DNA of 64,000 bases from Chionis minor. Taxonomy: Eukaryota; Chordata; Aves; Charadriiformes; Chionididae. The notes below the pieces were generated by a model, which searched no databases, was not told the origin of the DNA, and saw nothing but the letters and a program-made list of their open reading frames with translations. Every line of letters starts with the position of its first letter. Positions within the stretch are counted from its first letter, which is position 1. The translations under genes were made by a program, and so were the position numbers. The stretch spans positions 21,508-85,507 of the forward strand of contig VZSF01000109.1 in NCBI GenBank assembly GCA_013398295.1, given 5' to 3'. Shown in pieces: positions 1-13,705 of the stretch.

Positions 1-36
1 CTCGGCTCGGCTCGGCTCGGCTCGGCTCGGCTCGGC
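1..36. repeat. (CTCGG)n pentanucleotide microsatellite
   Basis: Seven consecutive CTCGG units open the window, so the array probably continues to the left. It is followed by a short run of related CTCCG units (about 42-58). Both lie inside the CpG island. Confidence 0.95.
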
Positions 37-76
37 GCTGCTCCGCTCCGCTCCGCTCCCTCCGGCACGGCACAGC

Positions 77-142
77 ACGGCACGGCACAGCCGGGCTCAG
101 CGCGGCTCCACGGCACGGCACAGCCGGGCTCAGCGCGGCTCC
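77..142. repeat. 33-bp GC-rich tandem duplication
   Basis: Two adjacent identical copies, 77-109 and 110-142, each containing a CACGGCACAGCC-type core. It belongs to the GC-rich repeat-laden edge of the CpG island and probably arose by replication slippage. Confidence 0.9.
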
Positions 143-180
143 TCGGCTCGCAACCCTCTGTCCGGGGTAGGGGGGGGACG

Positions 181-300
181 CGACCTGCCGCCACCGGAGG
201 GGGCGAAGAGGGGCAAAAGGGAGAAGGCGGCGCCGGCTGAGCTGGCGGGGAGGGGGGGGGGAGGTCGGGGCAGGGAGCACGGCCGGGGGGCGGCGGGCGC
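181..300 (+). other. G-rich tract with G-quadruplex potential
   Basis: Many runs of three or more G occur on the plus strand, including an uninterrupted run of ten G around 252-261 and several runs of 4-6 nearby. The spacing between runs is short enough for G-quadruplex formation. Its position in a CpG island is typical of promoter G-rich elements. Function is inferred only. Confidence 0.5.
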
Positions 301-780
301 TGTTTGCCGTGGGAGAAGTCCCGCCGCCCCGGGTGCGATTCGCGGGCGGCTCCTGCTTTCCCAAAGGCGTTGTGGCCGGGGTGGGGAGCCTGGCGTTGTC
401 GCCGTGCGTCGAACAGCCCGGCTGTGTCTTCGAGCCAGGGCTCCCGCTTGTTTGGGTTTTTTTTTCTTTACACCCCCCCACCCCCCTTGGCAGCACTTGC
501 CTGGCTCGTAATGCCAGTGAAGTCTCATTGATCGGAAATGAAATTGTAATAAACGGTATTGCCATTAACGCTGTCGCTTCCACATGTAGTAAATAAGCGA
601 CCTTTCAAACAGCTCCGTACGCAGCTGAACGACTCCGACACCCGCGGGTTGTGAAGCAGGATCTTCTCGCCAGATCCAGACTCCAGGTATGCCAGGTAAT
701 AAAGGCCTCCTCCTCTGTCTCGGAAAGCACCGGGGGTCCCTGCGCTTCCAGAGCTTAGGACCCTACGAAGCATTTGGAAT

Positions 781-3700
781 AACAGATAAAGGCACCAGTG
801 CTGGAATTTCTGTTTAAGTAAGCCTAATTTCCTCCACGTTTTTTAACCTGTTTTTCATTAGTTTTTCTTTTTTGCATGGCAACTTGTTATTAGAGATTTT
901 GTATAATGATTACCCCAGAACCTGAAACCACTGGAAACTCACAGGTTTTATTGCAAACTCGAAATTCAACCCAGGTTCATCAAAGGTTTGCTGTGATTCA
1001 AAATCCTTTCCAGCCAATGTCTGGCAATTGATAGGTTTGCCTCTAAAACCCGCAAATCCTCATGGTTTCATAGGAGAAAAAAAAAAAAAAAGAAAAGGAA
1101 TACAACAGTTTGCTTTGTTATACAAACTAATATGTACTTCATACACCAAAAAAAAAAAAAAACCCAAATCCATAAAAACCCCCAACTAAAAACCAAAACA
1201 ACCCAACACTAAAATGCTGTACACCTGGAAACCCCTGTACGTCATTTGGGTGGGGTGGCTGCAAACCAACTTGCATGCTTACTGCAAACTATAAAATGAT
1301 GTGCTTCAGCGAACACTGGCTCTTTGTTTGAGCTTCGAGAAGGATGGGAGCTGGGTGAGGCAGTTCTCATGACACCCAGGATTTCAGGAAGGATGGGCCA
1401 CTTACTGGGTCCAAGTAAACATGGGAAATTCTTCTCAGCAAGGTGAAGGAAAGTAGTGTGCCAGCCTGGCTTCTGATGCGCTAGGCTATGTCACAATTTC
1501 TGTTGTTACGTGGAAATTTTTAATGAAAAAGACGTACCAATTCATCTCGGTATAGGGGGAGGGGGAGTACATGGGTATCTGGTGCCATCCTTTATGCAGG
1601 GAGCTATAGAGCCAACGCTGTGAAAATGGCTTCAAGCCAGGTAACTTGCGACCGGTTCGGGAGGGCAAGGGGGAGGAGAGCTAATACCTGCTTCTCCTTA
1701 ACCCGCTGTGGCAGTCTCCCAGGTATCTCTGGAGATCAGCACTCCACATTGCCACAGCCAGACACTGAAGAGAGGTTGTTACGTGGTGGTTGATGTGCAT
1801 CACCGGTCACTGCTCCATTTCACTGCTGTCAGGTGGTGGGTCCCAACCGACATATGGCCACCCTACTTTAGTTTCTGCGTATTCCAGTGGGAGTTTCTTG
1901 GGATTTCTTTCTCATTACTCACATTCCTATTAAAAAGCAACAAAGCTCTTCTTTCCTTGACTGGAGAGTTTGAGCTTGAGAGGTATAGGTGAGATACACA
2001 CACGACCCCACTTTTCTTCCAGGTATGCATCTGTTGAACCCTTATGTGTACTTCACTCTGTGTGTCCTCCTGCTGTACTTGGCGTCCTGACAAGTACTTA
2101 AACTTACACATCAGGTTTGAGATCATTTTTATGTTATATGACATGAATGGATTTATTTTTGTTCCAGCTTTTACATTTTTAGAGCTCTAAATGTTTTACA
2201 GTCTTTTGCATTTTCAATTAAGAGCAAAGCATATTTATATTACCACTTGCACATCTTTTAAAATCTGTCCAAGCTAACAACTCGTATGCTAAATGTAAGC
2301 CAAATACAACAGCAGAAAGATGGAGAGACCCCCACAGTAACGTTTTTCCCTCGAGCCCAAGGGGTATTTGGAACATAAGGAAGGTACAGCCTTTATCCTG
2401 ATAATTACAACTTCTAAATACAGCGTCAAATAAATCTCTGTCAAATTCCAGAAAGTTTGGTTCTGAAACTCTACTAGATGCCTCTACCCTCTTTGCATTC
2501 CCTGTTAAAACTTTCCCATTATACTTTTGGGTGTTGCTAAGCCCATCATAACATTTTTTTTTAACACAGGTTATCATTTAATTTTGTTCATAATGACTGA
2601 CAGATGTCTAACATAATATATCTTCTCACAGTAAAATATCTTAAATTAGCAATATTACAATGCTGTATGATAGAATTCATATCTAGTGTGGTATTTTCCC
2701 ATAGTATTTGAATGGTATGAGAAATATAGTTACATTATAGCAAAATACATATTCCTAACCAGTGAAAATATTTCCCTCTTCCTTCTTTATTTTTTTTCAA
2801 CAACTTTTAACCATTCTCCTAGAGTGCGAGAGGATTTCAAGAGACTGAAATGAAACTTTTCTAGCCAAAAGATCACATAGTCAAGGATTCTCATTATCCT
2901 GCTGCTCCCACACAACTTTCTACCCCTCTGCACTTTTGCTTTCTTTGTGAAAATATGCTCACTTATTTTATGAGCCTTAGCAAGATCCGAAGCCTTGAAG
3001 GTCTGGCTCTTCAAGCTTGGAGATCCTAGAGAAAATTGAGAATTGTATTTACTCGAGTTTTCTTGGTGTTGTCCACTAATGTCCATAGTAGGATCTTCAT
3101 TGTATTTTGACTTCTAGGGAAAAAAAAATCTCATTAAAATGCACTGCAAACTTCAATTAAATATTGCTTTCTGCTCACGGAGGCTTTTTTAGAATATACT
3201 AATTCCACGGAGAACCAGTGGCCAGTGCTCTTTTTGTAATAAATTGTGGACATGTGGACTGGAGAGAGGGAGACAATGCTGAGTCTTGCTGGTGCCTTCG
3301 AGGTGCCGTCCCTCATGCAGCCGCTTTTTGGATGCAAATACAGGGCAGGTGGAGAGTCTCTAAAGGGTGGGGTTTCACTGCTGCATATCATGGGTGCATA
3401 GGTGGACTAGGATAATAGCTTCCAAACATGAACACCCCGTGTTTACCCAGCTACCTGTATACAGTAGGAACAAAGCATGCAACCGAGGAACTGCTCTGTG
3501 ACTGCTGGTCCCCAGGGGCACCTCTGCAGCTCTTGCTCCACATTCTCCAGCCCCCTTGTCATCAGAGCTAATGACAGGTTCTTGTGACGACAGAGAGCTG
3601 TGTCGCATTTCCAATTCTGAGCCTCCTGTTCTCACTTGACCACCATTCTCAGCAATATCACCCATTCAAGCTAGAACTTCCCGTTCTTTAGCCAGAGATG

Positions 3701-6700
3701 GGATATTACTTTGGTCAGCTTGTCATTTCTGCAGATTTGATAAAATAGCTTGTGATTTTTTTATTTTTTTTTAAAAGAGCACATTCCCTGTTATTGACCA
3801 AATCCTGTCTTATTTTTCCTTTGAGCAGACAGAATAGTTGACAACTGAAATACAGCATGGGAATAGCCTTCAAGAAGGAGTTAGGCATGGCCTTGTTCTG
3901 AAATAAATTGTTTTACTGAATTCCATCCTTTCAAAATTACATTGTACTGTACATTCCTTATGTCAGGGTCCAGCCCAGAAAGAAAATGGTCTCCGAGTTT
4001 GTCTAAAAGTCAAAGAAACCGTTCTGTAAAAGCGTATTTTAAGAGTCTTGTTCTGTAAGACGCTATTTGGCTAAAGCAAGGGACATCAAGAGCTGGTCTT
4101 TGGGAGGCAGCTAGTAGGTGAAGCCCAGTATGTCTATTGGTAATTATGAATGCATTTAACTCCTTAGAACTGTTTACTTTTAAACAAGTTCTTGTAAAAC
4201 ATTTTCTGTATGTATGGGTTTAAGCAAATATATCTTTCCGCATTGCCTAGAAGCCTTTTACTAGTCATCTTCTACCCCCCTGTCATTCATCACAGTTTTG
4301 TGCTCATATTCCTCACTAGAAAGATAGGAGGAAACATCTTTTTGTGCCATTGGGGAAGATACCAACAAGACTTAAAAAATTTCTGAGGACTTGCAGAGCT
4401 ATGTTGCATTTCTGTACTGATTAGCCAATCCTTTTTTGGTTGTTGTACCTGTACCTGCTGCTTGCGATGGTTTGAAAGCGTATAGAGCTTTAAAGTCCTC
4501 AACACTAAAGCTGAGCTTGAACTCAGTGGAAGGTATTCATTCAGGTTTTGGAACAGCTTCGCAAGGGCACTCAACATGCCCTTCAAAGATGCATAAAAAA
4601 TTGGGAGAAAAATGGACAGATGGCCTTAGGGCCTGTGTTGCCACTGAAGTACAGCAGACAAAGATATCCAACAGTAGAGAACAGTTGAGTTGGATGAGGT
4701 CTTGCAGGTGTTAATCTGGTGCAGTGAAACCTAGAAGCTGATAGAAAAATGAATGTAAAAGGATAATATATAGGAGGGCCATCTAGCGAGATCATTTTAG
4801 CAGCGGCTTTTGGGGTGAAATAGTTGGCTGTGATCAGTAGGATAAATCACATGGCATTGCTTCTCTTCCCTTATTAGGTAAACCTGCATATATTTGTGGC
4901 TTAACTGGGGAAACATGCACATTTAAAATTCAGTGAGTAGAATGTTTGTAAAAAGTTAATGGATGAAAGAAACAAACTGAAAATAAAATCGATGTGATCC
5001 AAAATAACATTGCACTTTTCAGCCAGCTTTTACCCAGTCTTCGCATGTTGTGATTGGCACAAGCAACATGGTGATATTTTGTACATAAAAAGAAATGCAG
5101 AGCTGCGTAATTTCCTCCTTGAGAACCTTGAAAGACTACGCAGTTTGTGAAACATTGTCAAGTGATAGGCCTGGAAACACTTAAGTATCTCTTTCCTAAG
5201 TTTTTTTTTACAAGGATTAAGTGATTTGGAGGTCACAGAGGAGACATCTCATACAAAACAGACATCAGAAATGCATTTGTAAATGTCAAACCCTGGCCCC
5301 ATTACCGACAAAAAATTCGACAGCTTCATCTGAATGGTGTGATTCATCTAGGGAGAGTAATGACATGCAAGTTGTCCATAGCCTCAAGACCTTTCACAGT
5401 GCTGTTACGTCCAGTTGTGCTACATCCAGTGATCAGTTTATTAAGGAGCCTCGGAGGCAGATTAATTATTTAGATGTACAATAAATTGAGAATTCAGTCT
5501 TCACTCCCTTAATGGTAGTAACGTTCTTGAGATTACCATTAGATCCTCAATATCAGACATTGCTGAACTCTTATCTGAAAGAAGACCTATTTGAGAAAAC
5601 CTTGAAGTGAAATAAATAAAGCTTATAAATCAAATATTACTTTTAAGTAACAGAGAGCTCTGTAGTGTTTAGCAAGTCTGTCAGGATTGGTAGTGACTTT
5701 GTATGACTTATTCAGGCATAGGTGTCCAATATGGATTACTGCAAAACCTGTTAACTGAAATTAAGGAAAGCTAGGCTTGGCTTGGAGGAGAACAATTACT
5801 CTCCCTGTAATAATTGTTGGTGTTACAGTGGTGTATTCAAAACTTTTACGAGATCCAAATTCTTACATGTTTCCGCCTCTTCTTGTTAATTAGAAATTGG
5901 TACATACAAGGGTAGCTGAGGAGTCTGCCTGAATATAAAATGATCTAAAGAAAACAACCCTGAGCATAAACAAGCACAAGTGACAATATAAAAAACATTA
6001 CCCATTCCTCAAGCACATTTATCCATTAAAAAGGAATATATTCAGGTTCTTGCTGTTAACCATGAGATGGCTATGATTTGAATAAGAAAGAGGCTCAAGA
6101 AGCCCAGTGTATGATTCAGCCATACCTTCACAAATTTTAATGATAGCCAGGAAGGAAAATTGGAATCTGCAATCAACCAGTCCCTACTCAAGGGAACAAG
6201 AATATGATTAGAGACATTTCGAGTCCAGCACGATATTCTCATTTCTTTTTGCATTCTCACTAATCACCAACTGAAGGCAAAACTGGGGCCTAGCTATGTG
6301 CTCCACACCTGTGGCTATGCTGCTGATCAGTGACAGCCCACCTGAAAAGGAAAGGTCACATCTGGCAGAGGTTTTCCAGTATTACCTGCAATGGGGCAAG
6401 GAAAAATGTTAAATGAAATATAGCCCTCTCTTCTTCAGCCTACCATGTAAATTTGTCAGCTGGGGTAGGGATATATGACCTCTCAAAGAACGGAGGCAAA
6501 GATATTGAATTATTTCTTAATCTCATATAAAACCGAGGAATTGTTAATGCTCTGAAGACACTTTCGCAGAAACAATTGCTAAAAATTCATAGGTGCCATC
6601 TTGTCTATAGTTTTAGGCAGATTTCATCCCTGAGGGAAATTAATCAAGCCACATTAATACATACTCAGCAGACTCACAAGTCATAACTGACGTCTGGTAT

Positions 6701-8701
6701 AGTGATTGCTCATGTCATTCCACAAAAGCTTTCTCTATTAGAACAGTCTTTCACAAGCCGCTACTAAACTTCTGTTCCAAAATGGAAAGTCTCGTCAGAT
6801 AAATCTTACAAACTCATAAAGACTTTGTCTCTAGGGTCCAACAGCTGTTTTCTAGTTACTCTTAGAATATTACCGCCTCGGTTCTATCTACTTTAACTCC
6901 AAGGATTCAGTGTGACTTCCAGATATCTACCAAAAACCCCTGAATTTCCACTTTTATGTATTCTCTTCAATTCCCAGTTTTTAAAATAAGCTACTAAAAT
7001 GGAAAAGGTTACCTACTCTAAGAATAGGTGTGTATATATCTTATCCAAAGCAGGTTAACTTCTGCCCGACGAGTTTATTGGCAGTTGAATTACCATACTT
7101 TGCTGGATAGCAGGTGACTCACTCTGAATTACTGTATGTCAGGATGTTGGAGCCGTGTGTAAAGTTACTCTGTTCTTCTTTTCTTCCCTTTTTTTTAGTT
7201 CTAAATTTAAAATCTGCATTTCTTATATCCAGTTTAAGCTGTGTAATACCTGGAATATTTCTTCTTTCTCTAGAATAAGTTTATAGGAACCAATCAGAAA
7301 AGCTGGAGAAAACAGCATTGTGAAAGACAATCCTGTCTGAGACAAGATACTGTAATACATTTAATAATGATTTTATTAAAATCTAGACCATTGAAAAGTA
7401 AAAAAAAAATGTAAAGCAGAATTAGTGGGGTTTACCTGGAAACTTGTTATAGAATTTGCTCTTTTCTGAAAAGAAGGTTCACACAGCCATTTATGTGAAA
7501 TAAAAAATATGTTTTACCTGGCCCAATTGTTCATTTTAGTTTTAAAAACGTATCTCCGCTGGATTCTGAAATTCTTTTCATTTTAATGCAGGTCCAAGGA
7601 AAATGTCTTTATATTTTATGTAGAATAATCTGGCAGCTTTTATAATGAACTTGGCTGCTTTTTTTTCTGTCTGTACTGGGGTGATTATTATCAGGGTTAT
7701 CGCTTACTCAGCTGAGCTGTATTACTCTCTGTTTTATCTCTACGATGACAGAGTAGGGGACAGAAGAGCAGCTTAAGAATACTTATGGCAAATGCAATGC
7801 CAACCTTCATCAGCTGTAAAAAATATATTGTACTATATTACCATCATTTTATGTGCTGTAAATAAGTCCTCATACATCCTTTGTTCTGCCTAACTCCTTC
7901 CAGATGCCACTTCCCTCAAAAAAATCACAGTCCTCAGGTTCTCAGCAATATTGGCTTACAGATTTAGATGTGTTTATGGATCTTCCTTTAGCTTACAAGA
8001 AGGTAGTTTCTCCAGGTTCAGCGACTGGATCGATACGTCTTATTGTTCCACTCTGCATCCTGTTCTTGAACAGCCACCTCTTCTGAGGAGGGATATTTCG
8101 GACACAAACAGGAACCCCACTTCCTTACAGTACTGATAGGAGTAGTGTTGATGCAGTTTGCAAAGTGGCATTCCTTTCTAAAGGACTGGCCATTTTTCAC
8201 CTGGAGCTTGGCTTTGTCTAACTTCTTATCTTCCTAAGTCAAAACTGCCCCAGGAGACCTGAGGCAATCTGTAAGATCTCAGCCTGTTTTTCTCCACATT
8301 CAAGTCCATTTCTTTCCCCTCTTGGCTGCTCATCCTCCAGAGAAGAAGGGAAGGGTTCTCTTCCAGGTTCACACACCTCAAAGAAGAGTGTAAGCATGAA
8401 TCTGACCCAAAAAAGTGCATCATAGTAACTTCTAGTGGATCTGATCTTTAGGCTTTCTAAGTCAGCAAGATTTTGGTCTTTGGGAAATTCCAAAATACTT
8501 TTCAGGTCCTATTCACAATAATTTGGCACATTTGTCTAATTTCTGGTGTCTCAATGAGAGTCAGTGGCTAGTTGTTTACTCCTCTTACAGTGCCCACCTG
8601 AGTCCCAGCTCTTAATGACAGCTCACTATGTGGCACCTCTATAATGATAGCACTAGTGATAGCACAACTAAAACAACAATATCATTAAACCATTTTCACA
8701 G
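781..8701. other. Non-coding AT-rich stretch
   Basis: No recognisable gene. It holds two 15-base A runs (1077-1091 and 1148-1162). Reading frames of up to 119 codons occur (for example minus strand 2218-2577), but I recognise no domain in any of them. Short segments at about 4545-4685 and 5023-5147 read like possible exons and are discussed as speculative findings. The segment 906-1028 is open for 41 codons after an ATG and follows a pyrimidine-rich AG, but it ends in TGA-TAG with no convincing donor, so I do not call it a gene. Confidence 0.6.
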
Positions 8702-8740
8702 AGGAGATTATAGACAACGATGAAGTGAAAGAAGAAAACT
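8702..8740 (+). other. Candidate 39-nt micro-exon
   Basis: A pyrimidine-containing acceptor (CATTTTCACAG) ends at 8701, and a donor with full intronic match (GTAAGTATAA) begins at 8741. Only one frame is open across the 39 bases; it reads EIIDNDEVKEEN with two bases of a split codon at the start and one at the end. An acidic-rich frame between good splice sites is suggestive, but sites of this quality do occur by chance in 64 kb. I recognise no protein. Low confidence. Confidence 0.15.
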
Positions 8741-8742
8741 GT

Positions 8743-11700
8743 AAGTATAAATTACGTTAGTCTTGGAGAAAATCACTGGTTTATTCAGCAGATAGAAAAA
8801 GACAGCAATTATCAGAAACCCTGCATTTCCTACAGATGAAGGGTTAAGATTCACATGAACTCCGTCTAACTACAGATTTTATTTGGACGAAATATAGATT
8901 CAGGGAGAATCTGTCCTTGCACAGCTGAAATGCCCTTTCTGCTGTTTCCTTTCCCACTGGAGTAATTAGCTATGGTAGCAGTTCAAAAGTGTTTGCCTGG
9001 CATTTATGATTAGAATTGTTAATTCCAAATTGCTAAATATTTCATTTAATAAGGAGTATAGTCTGCTTAAAATCTCACTTCTGCCTACAGTTTTACATTT
9101 GAGGTTACAAGTAACATCTACAAGTTATTGTACCTGAGAGATTAGAGAGTATATGCTCTCCGTATTTTTCAATGTGCTCACATGATGCATTTTATACCAC
9201 TCCAGGTCAAGTTGTTTCATTGTTTTCTTATGTATGAAAATGTATTAAAATACCAAACCAGTAAAAATACAAAGTATACCGTAAAAATTGTTTAGTTTTC
9301 AAGATTTAGCTTTTAAGGCCACTGGAAGTGTTCATTTGTTGGCTTACTGTATAACATGGTCAGTAGCTATGTCATCCAACAATACCCTCTGTTAAGTGAC
9401 CACACTTACACTCAACTGAATCAAAGGTCTGAAAAGGCATTCAATCTTTATTTTTGAAGAGTCTAAGTCTTTGTCTCATAATGGATTTCAATGACTAATC
9501 AACTTAATTTTGAAAATGTGTCAAGCTTTAAGTTCCAAAAATTGTTCTTGACAATATCTCTCTAAATTAGTCTTTGCTTTTGCCTACACTAATTATTGTT
9601 TTATCTATACACTATAGATCTCAGAGGGAGTTGACAGTAATAAAATAATTAAAAATATATTGTTAGCAAGCACTTAAGTTAAAATTATTTTTACTGTAAT
9701 TTTTTAATCATCAACTGTCAGGGATTTGAGTCATTCCTCATTTACAATGAAATCTGCATTTCTAACACCTGGAGAAGATAGGTTTTTCTATTGGCTTATG
9801 CTAACAAAGAGTACTCCAACAAGTCTTTGGGACCACAAAGTGGAAGCCTACCTATCCAGTCATAAATTATAAGCAGCCTCATTAATTTATTTCAGGTTAG
9901 CGCATGAATGGTTTTTTATAACCACGGTTGCTATAAGGCAGGTAGAGTGCCTAGCAGCATGCACGGATTCCAGAGAGGTTTGTGATCTTCTCATCCTGCT
10001 GTGTTCAAAGTTTTAAGGATTGTCTTGAAGCAAATGTTTGATGGATAGCACACAGTGCTCTTCCATCCGGCACTGTGAGTCATAGCATTGTGTATTGTAC
10101 CGGTTTATTCAACTTCCACAGACCAGCATATCCCACACAGAGACCTAAGTGTTTCTTTTTCCTTTCTCTAAGGACAAACTTTCTGATTTTACTTTATATT
10201 CTTTATCCACAGCTTGCGAAGTGGAATAGAGTTCCAAATGTGGAGATGGTGACTTGACTCTGGGTTGTGGTTTTTGTTTTTCACGTGGAGAAATAAGCCT
10301 TGATTAATGATGAGTTTCTGTTCACAGTGTTCTTTCTTTTAAAAGGCAAAACCTGTTCTCTGTGTGTGTGGAAGATGACAGATTGACAGCCCTGGGAGAC
10401 TGAAAGCCCTCTGTTTATCCCCAGTACAGATACAGCACAACTAGTAAAAATGCAACTTTCCATGTGCTACCCTGCCAATGTGTTTCAGCCCCTATCTCCA
10501 TGGCCAGGGAAACATTCAGGATGCCAGAGGTTATTTTAGTTATCCAGGCTATGCAGTCCTTTTTCCTTGTCAAAGCTACCGACCACTGTGATGGCAGTTT
10601 CTGTGATCTGGGTGTCTGAGAACATCAGCTTTCATTGAGCGGCCATCACATGGTAGCGACTTTCATTAAGACTGATCTGGTCTGAATTTAAGCTATGTTT
10701 CATAGATAAACACCTTAACGTCTTGTTTCCAGTCACTGCATCTTCCAGTTACTCTCAGTGTCCCTTGTTTGAAAGGAAAAGAAAGAAAGGTTATATTTTG
10801 AACTTGTTGGACTGGGGAAGGGGATCGTAGCTGATGATACATGGGGCTGACTGCATTCATTTCAGTGCTTTGGTGGCTTCCTGAAACTGATGGGGACACT
10901 CCTTGAGCTTTTTGTGAGTCTTTGCTTGGCTTTAAAATCAAATGAGCTCAGAGGAAATAGCTGGGGGAGCAGCCTGAGCATGTGACAGTGAATAACATAG
11001 TGAATGAGTGGTTATTTGCACACTGATTATTGCAAGAGATTTTCACAGATGCGGTTTAGGAGGATTATAGATCATAAAATGCTTTAGTACCATTTTGGGA
11101 AGTGGTACACTGGAGATGTAAATGAGGAGATATTGTTAATGATCAGTTTCTTAGTTTGTTGTAATGATCAGTTTCTTAGTTCTTGAAACATTCCTGTTTC
11201 AAGAAAGCCAAAATTAAACCATCATTCTGCAGTGGGGACAGGAAAAGGAACGCTTTGGCTGGGCATACAGCTGTCTCAGGGCAGCAGACAGGGAGGGAGA
11301 GGATGAGATTGAGGCAGGAGTACTCTTGTGATCAGAGAGACATAGAAGGCAGGAAAGAACATGCAGAGGAAAGGTGACCAGAAAAGCTTCTCAGGATCTT
11401 TCTTTGTGTCCTGCGCCTGGCATTCAGTCATAAAGCAATACTCAGAAAGTAAGTTTAAGATTATATGACTGTGGTGCATTTTGGCCAGGCAGTCCAAATG
11501 AAATATAATTTTTTTTTTTTTTTCCTTACTTCCCCTTCCCCGCAAAAAAAAATAAGGTTCTGTAGAGTCCTGGTGCAAGGAATTCAGCAGTGGCAGAAAT
11601 TACTGAGGGGACATTTGGTCTTTGTGAAGTGCTACCTTGCACTACTCCAGTGGCAGTATATGATTAATATTGCAATTAATAGCTCATGTTTCTTCCCAGT

Positions 11701-13704
11701 GCACCCAGATACTGAGCTGTCTGAAACCTGATTCAAGAGATCTTGCTGCAGCTGCAGTGTTCTTGGTACAACTCCCCTGTGCTTTTATAACACAGTAACT
11801 AATATTTCAGTGCTATTCTAGCCTCAAAGTCCCCAAATCTTATTTTGTCTTTTTTTTTTCTTTTTTCTCATTTTCTACAAATAACATTTGCTGCAAGGAT
11901 GTGAATATTCTTTCCGTGTCGACGAAGGTCTATCTAACATGCAACTCTGTTATTTCTGTATTTCTGTATTTCCACACTGAAGTCTAGAGCATGACAGCAA
12001 TTCCCTCTGTCCTCTGAGACAAGGAGGGAACTCATTCCGTGAAAAATTGAAAGAGTTTGGGCTGTTGAAGGTCCTTTACAAAATCTTCCTATCCAGCTAT
12101 AGAATCTGCCCAAGCCCAAACATTTCACATCTATGCCTGATGGAGAATTTTGATGCTGCTTTCATGTGCTGTAGGATTTTGAGAACATTAAGGAGCTTTC
12201 TGGGAGCACAGTTAGTTACTCACAAAAAGTGTAAATTCAGGATAGCCTGGGATTTTTTGGTAAGTTTGCTGAGGGTTTAACTCATTGGATGCAGCTTTTT
12301 TTAACGGCTCCCTGAGAAATATGCAAGATACAGTCTCTGAGTTTGCTCTCCTACCAAAAGGGGTGTTTCCTCCTCCTTGAATGGCCAGTACAAATATCTT
12401 CATGCGTCATCTATGAACATCATGTCTTATCAGGAAAATCTCTTTTCTCAGTAACCAAGAAAAATATTTGCTCTGTTTGCGATTTTATGTGCTATCATGT
12501 GATAACAAGACTGTTATTTGAAAAAACTTTGTTGATTTTAATTCTTATAATTACAGTGCTTACTTAGTTGTCTGTTGAAATGTTCTTTGGTCCCCAAGGC
12601 CATTTTTATATAAAGCCAAACTCAGTAACAACTATTTTTATGTCTTATTTGAATTGCTATTAACACATGAAGTTTTTTGCTATTTGTAAACTTTTCTATC
12701 AGTTCAGTTAAAATTTGAAACATAAATTTAGTTCAACTAGCATCATCTGAAGTATGTACTTCATTTTTACATTCATTTTGTCAGCTATACATCCCCCATA
12801 CCATATGGTACGATCCTCTCAAAGAGAAGCTAAATCTTTTCTGCACGGTAATTGTTTTCATTTCTATTTAAAGAGAAAGGCACAAATAATAGGTACAGTG
12901 AAGGCATGCAATCTTTGGCATGTCACTAAATCCTTGATGTCTATTAAAACCCCACCTAAACTTTCAATTCCCTTGACAGAGCACGTAGGAAGGCCTTTCT
13001 CCATCTGCTGTTTTTGCTGATGAGATGCCAAATGTCTTTACAAATACTCTCATAGAAAAGGCAGGAAATGCAATTACAGGAATCATGCTCTTAAAAGCAC
13101 CATTTGAGGAAAAAAAAAGGTGAAGTGATTTTATATATACTAGATTACCTCAGAGAATGATTACAAATGATGTTCATTTACAATAGAAAAGAGTGATAAC
13201 TGATTTTTATATATTGGTGTATATAAAAGATGATGTTTGAAATGTCCATCATTCAGCTGCTAATTCAGCTGTCCTCTTGCCTTTAAACTTACAGTCTAGC
13301 ACAGAACAAGAAAATAGCTTTTAGCAAGTTTAAACGAATCTAGTAGAATTAGCGGAATCTGATTATTTGGATCAGAGGATGAGTGCTTTAAATACTGTGA
13401 AAATATTAAATCTTATAATCAAATGTTTCCCTCAACTGCTTCTAGAACAGCTTTATACAGTGGCATTGTGTTGTTAGATGCATACATGCAGATGTGCTTT
13501 CAAAACAAAAGCAAATTGTTACAAAAGACACACTACTTGTTTTGCTCATTTGCAATGCACTGGTATGGAATTAAAGCATTCCCTTAGAGACTGAAATGAT
13601 AATTATAACTTTTTTTTTTGGTAACATCTAAACCAAGATGTCCGGAGCCAATCTATTGGCATCTTTTGACATTTTTGTTGATTTTTTTTTTTTCCTTTTT
13701 AACA
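8743..13704. other. Non-coding AT-rich stretch
   Basis: No recognisable gene. It contains a 20-bp direct repeat at 11,137-11,181 and a 15-base T run at 11,509-11,523. Frames here are short and lack family features. Confidence 0.6.
11137..11181. repeat. Short direct repeat, 20 bp, period 25
   Basis: The 20-mer beginning TAATGATCAG occurs identically at 11,137-11,156 and 11,162-11,181 with five bases between. It is a small local duplication with no evident function. Confidence 0.9.
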
Positions 13705-13705
13705 G

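Larger units (their letters stand above)
1..780. promoter_or_regulatory. CpG island, probable promoter region
   Basis: The first 430 bases are extremely GC- and CpG-rich, and CpG stays frequent to about 780, after which the sequence turns sharply AT-rich. This is the usual signature of an unmethylated vertebrate promoter and first exon. Direction cannot be settled. A plus-strand transcript would run into the window; candidate donor sites of the form CAG/GTATGC (GT at 687) and CAG/GTAATA (GT at 696) exist. A minus-strand transcript would leave the window on the left. No coding sequence is recognisable inside it, and the frames that run through it look like GC-rich chance frames. It cannot be the promoter of the transporter exon at 51-52 kb, because it lies downstream of that gene's 3' end. 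Confidence 0.7.

Noticed and set aside
130..528. 132-codon minus frame and overlapping plus frames in the CpG island
   Set aside because: Pro/Arg/Gly-rich composition is what GC-rich DNA gives by chance; no domain or start context.
906..1031. ATG-started 41-codon frame after a pyrimidine-rich AG
   Set aside because: Ends in two stops with only weak donors before them; kept as unproven rather than called an exon.
2218..2577. 119-codon minus frame
   Set aside because: No recognisable domain, no supporting splice sites or neighbours; the length is unremarkable for the longest chance frames in 64 kb.
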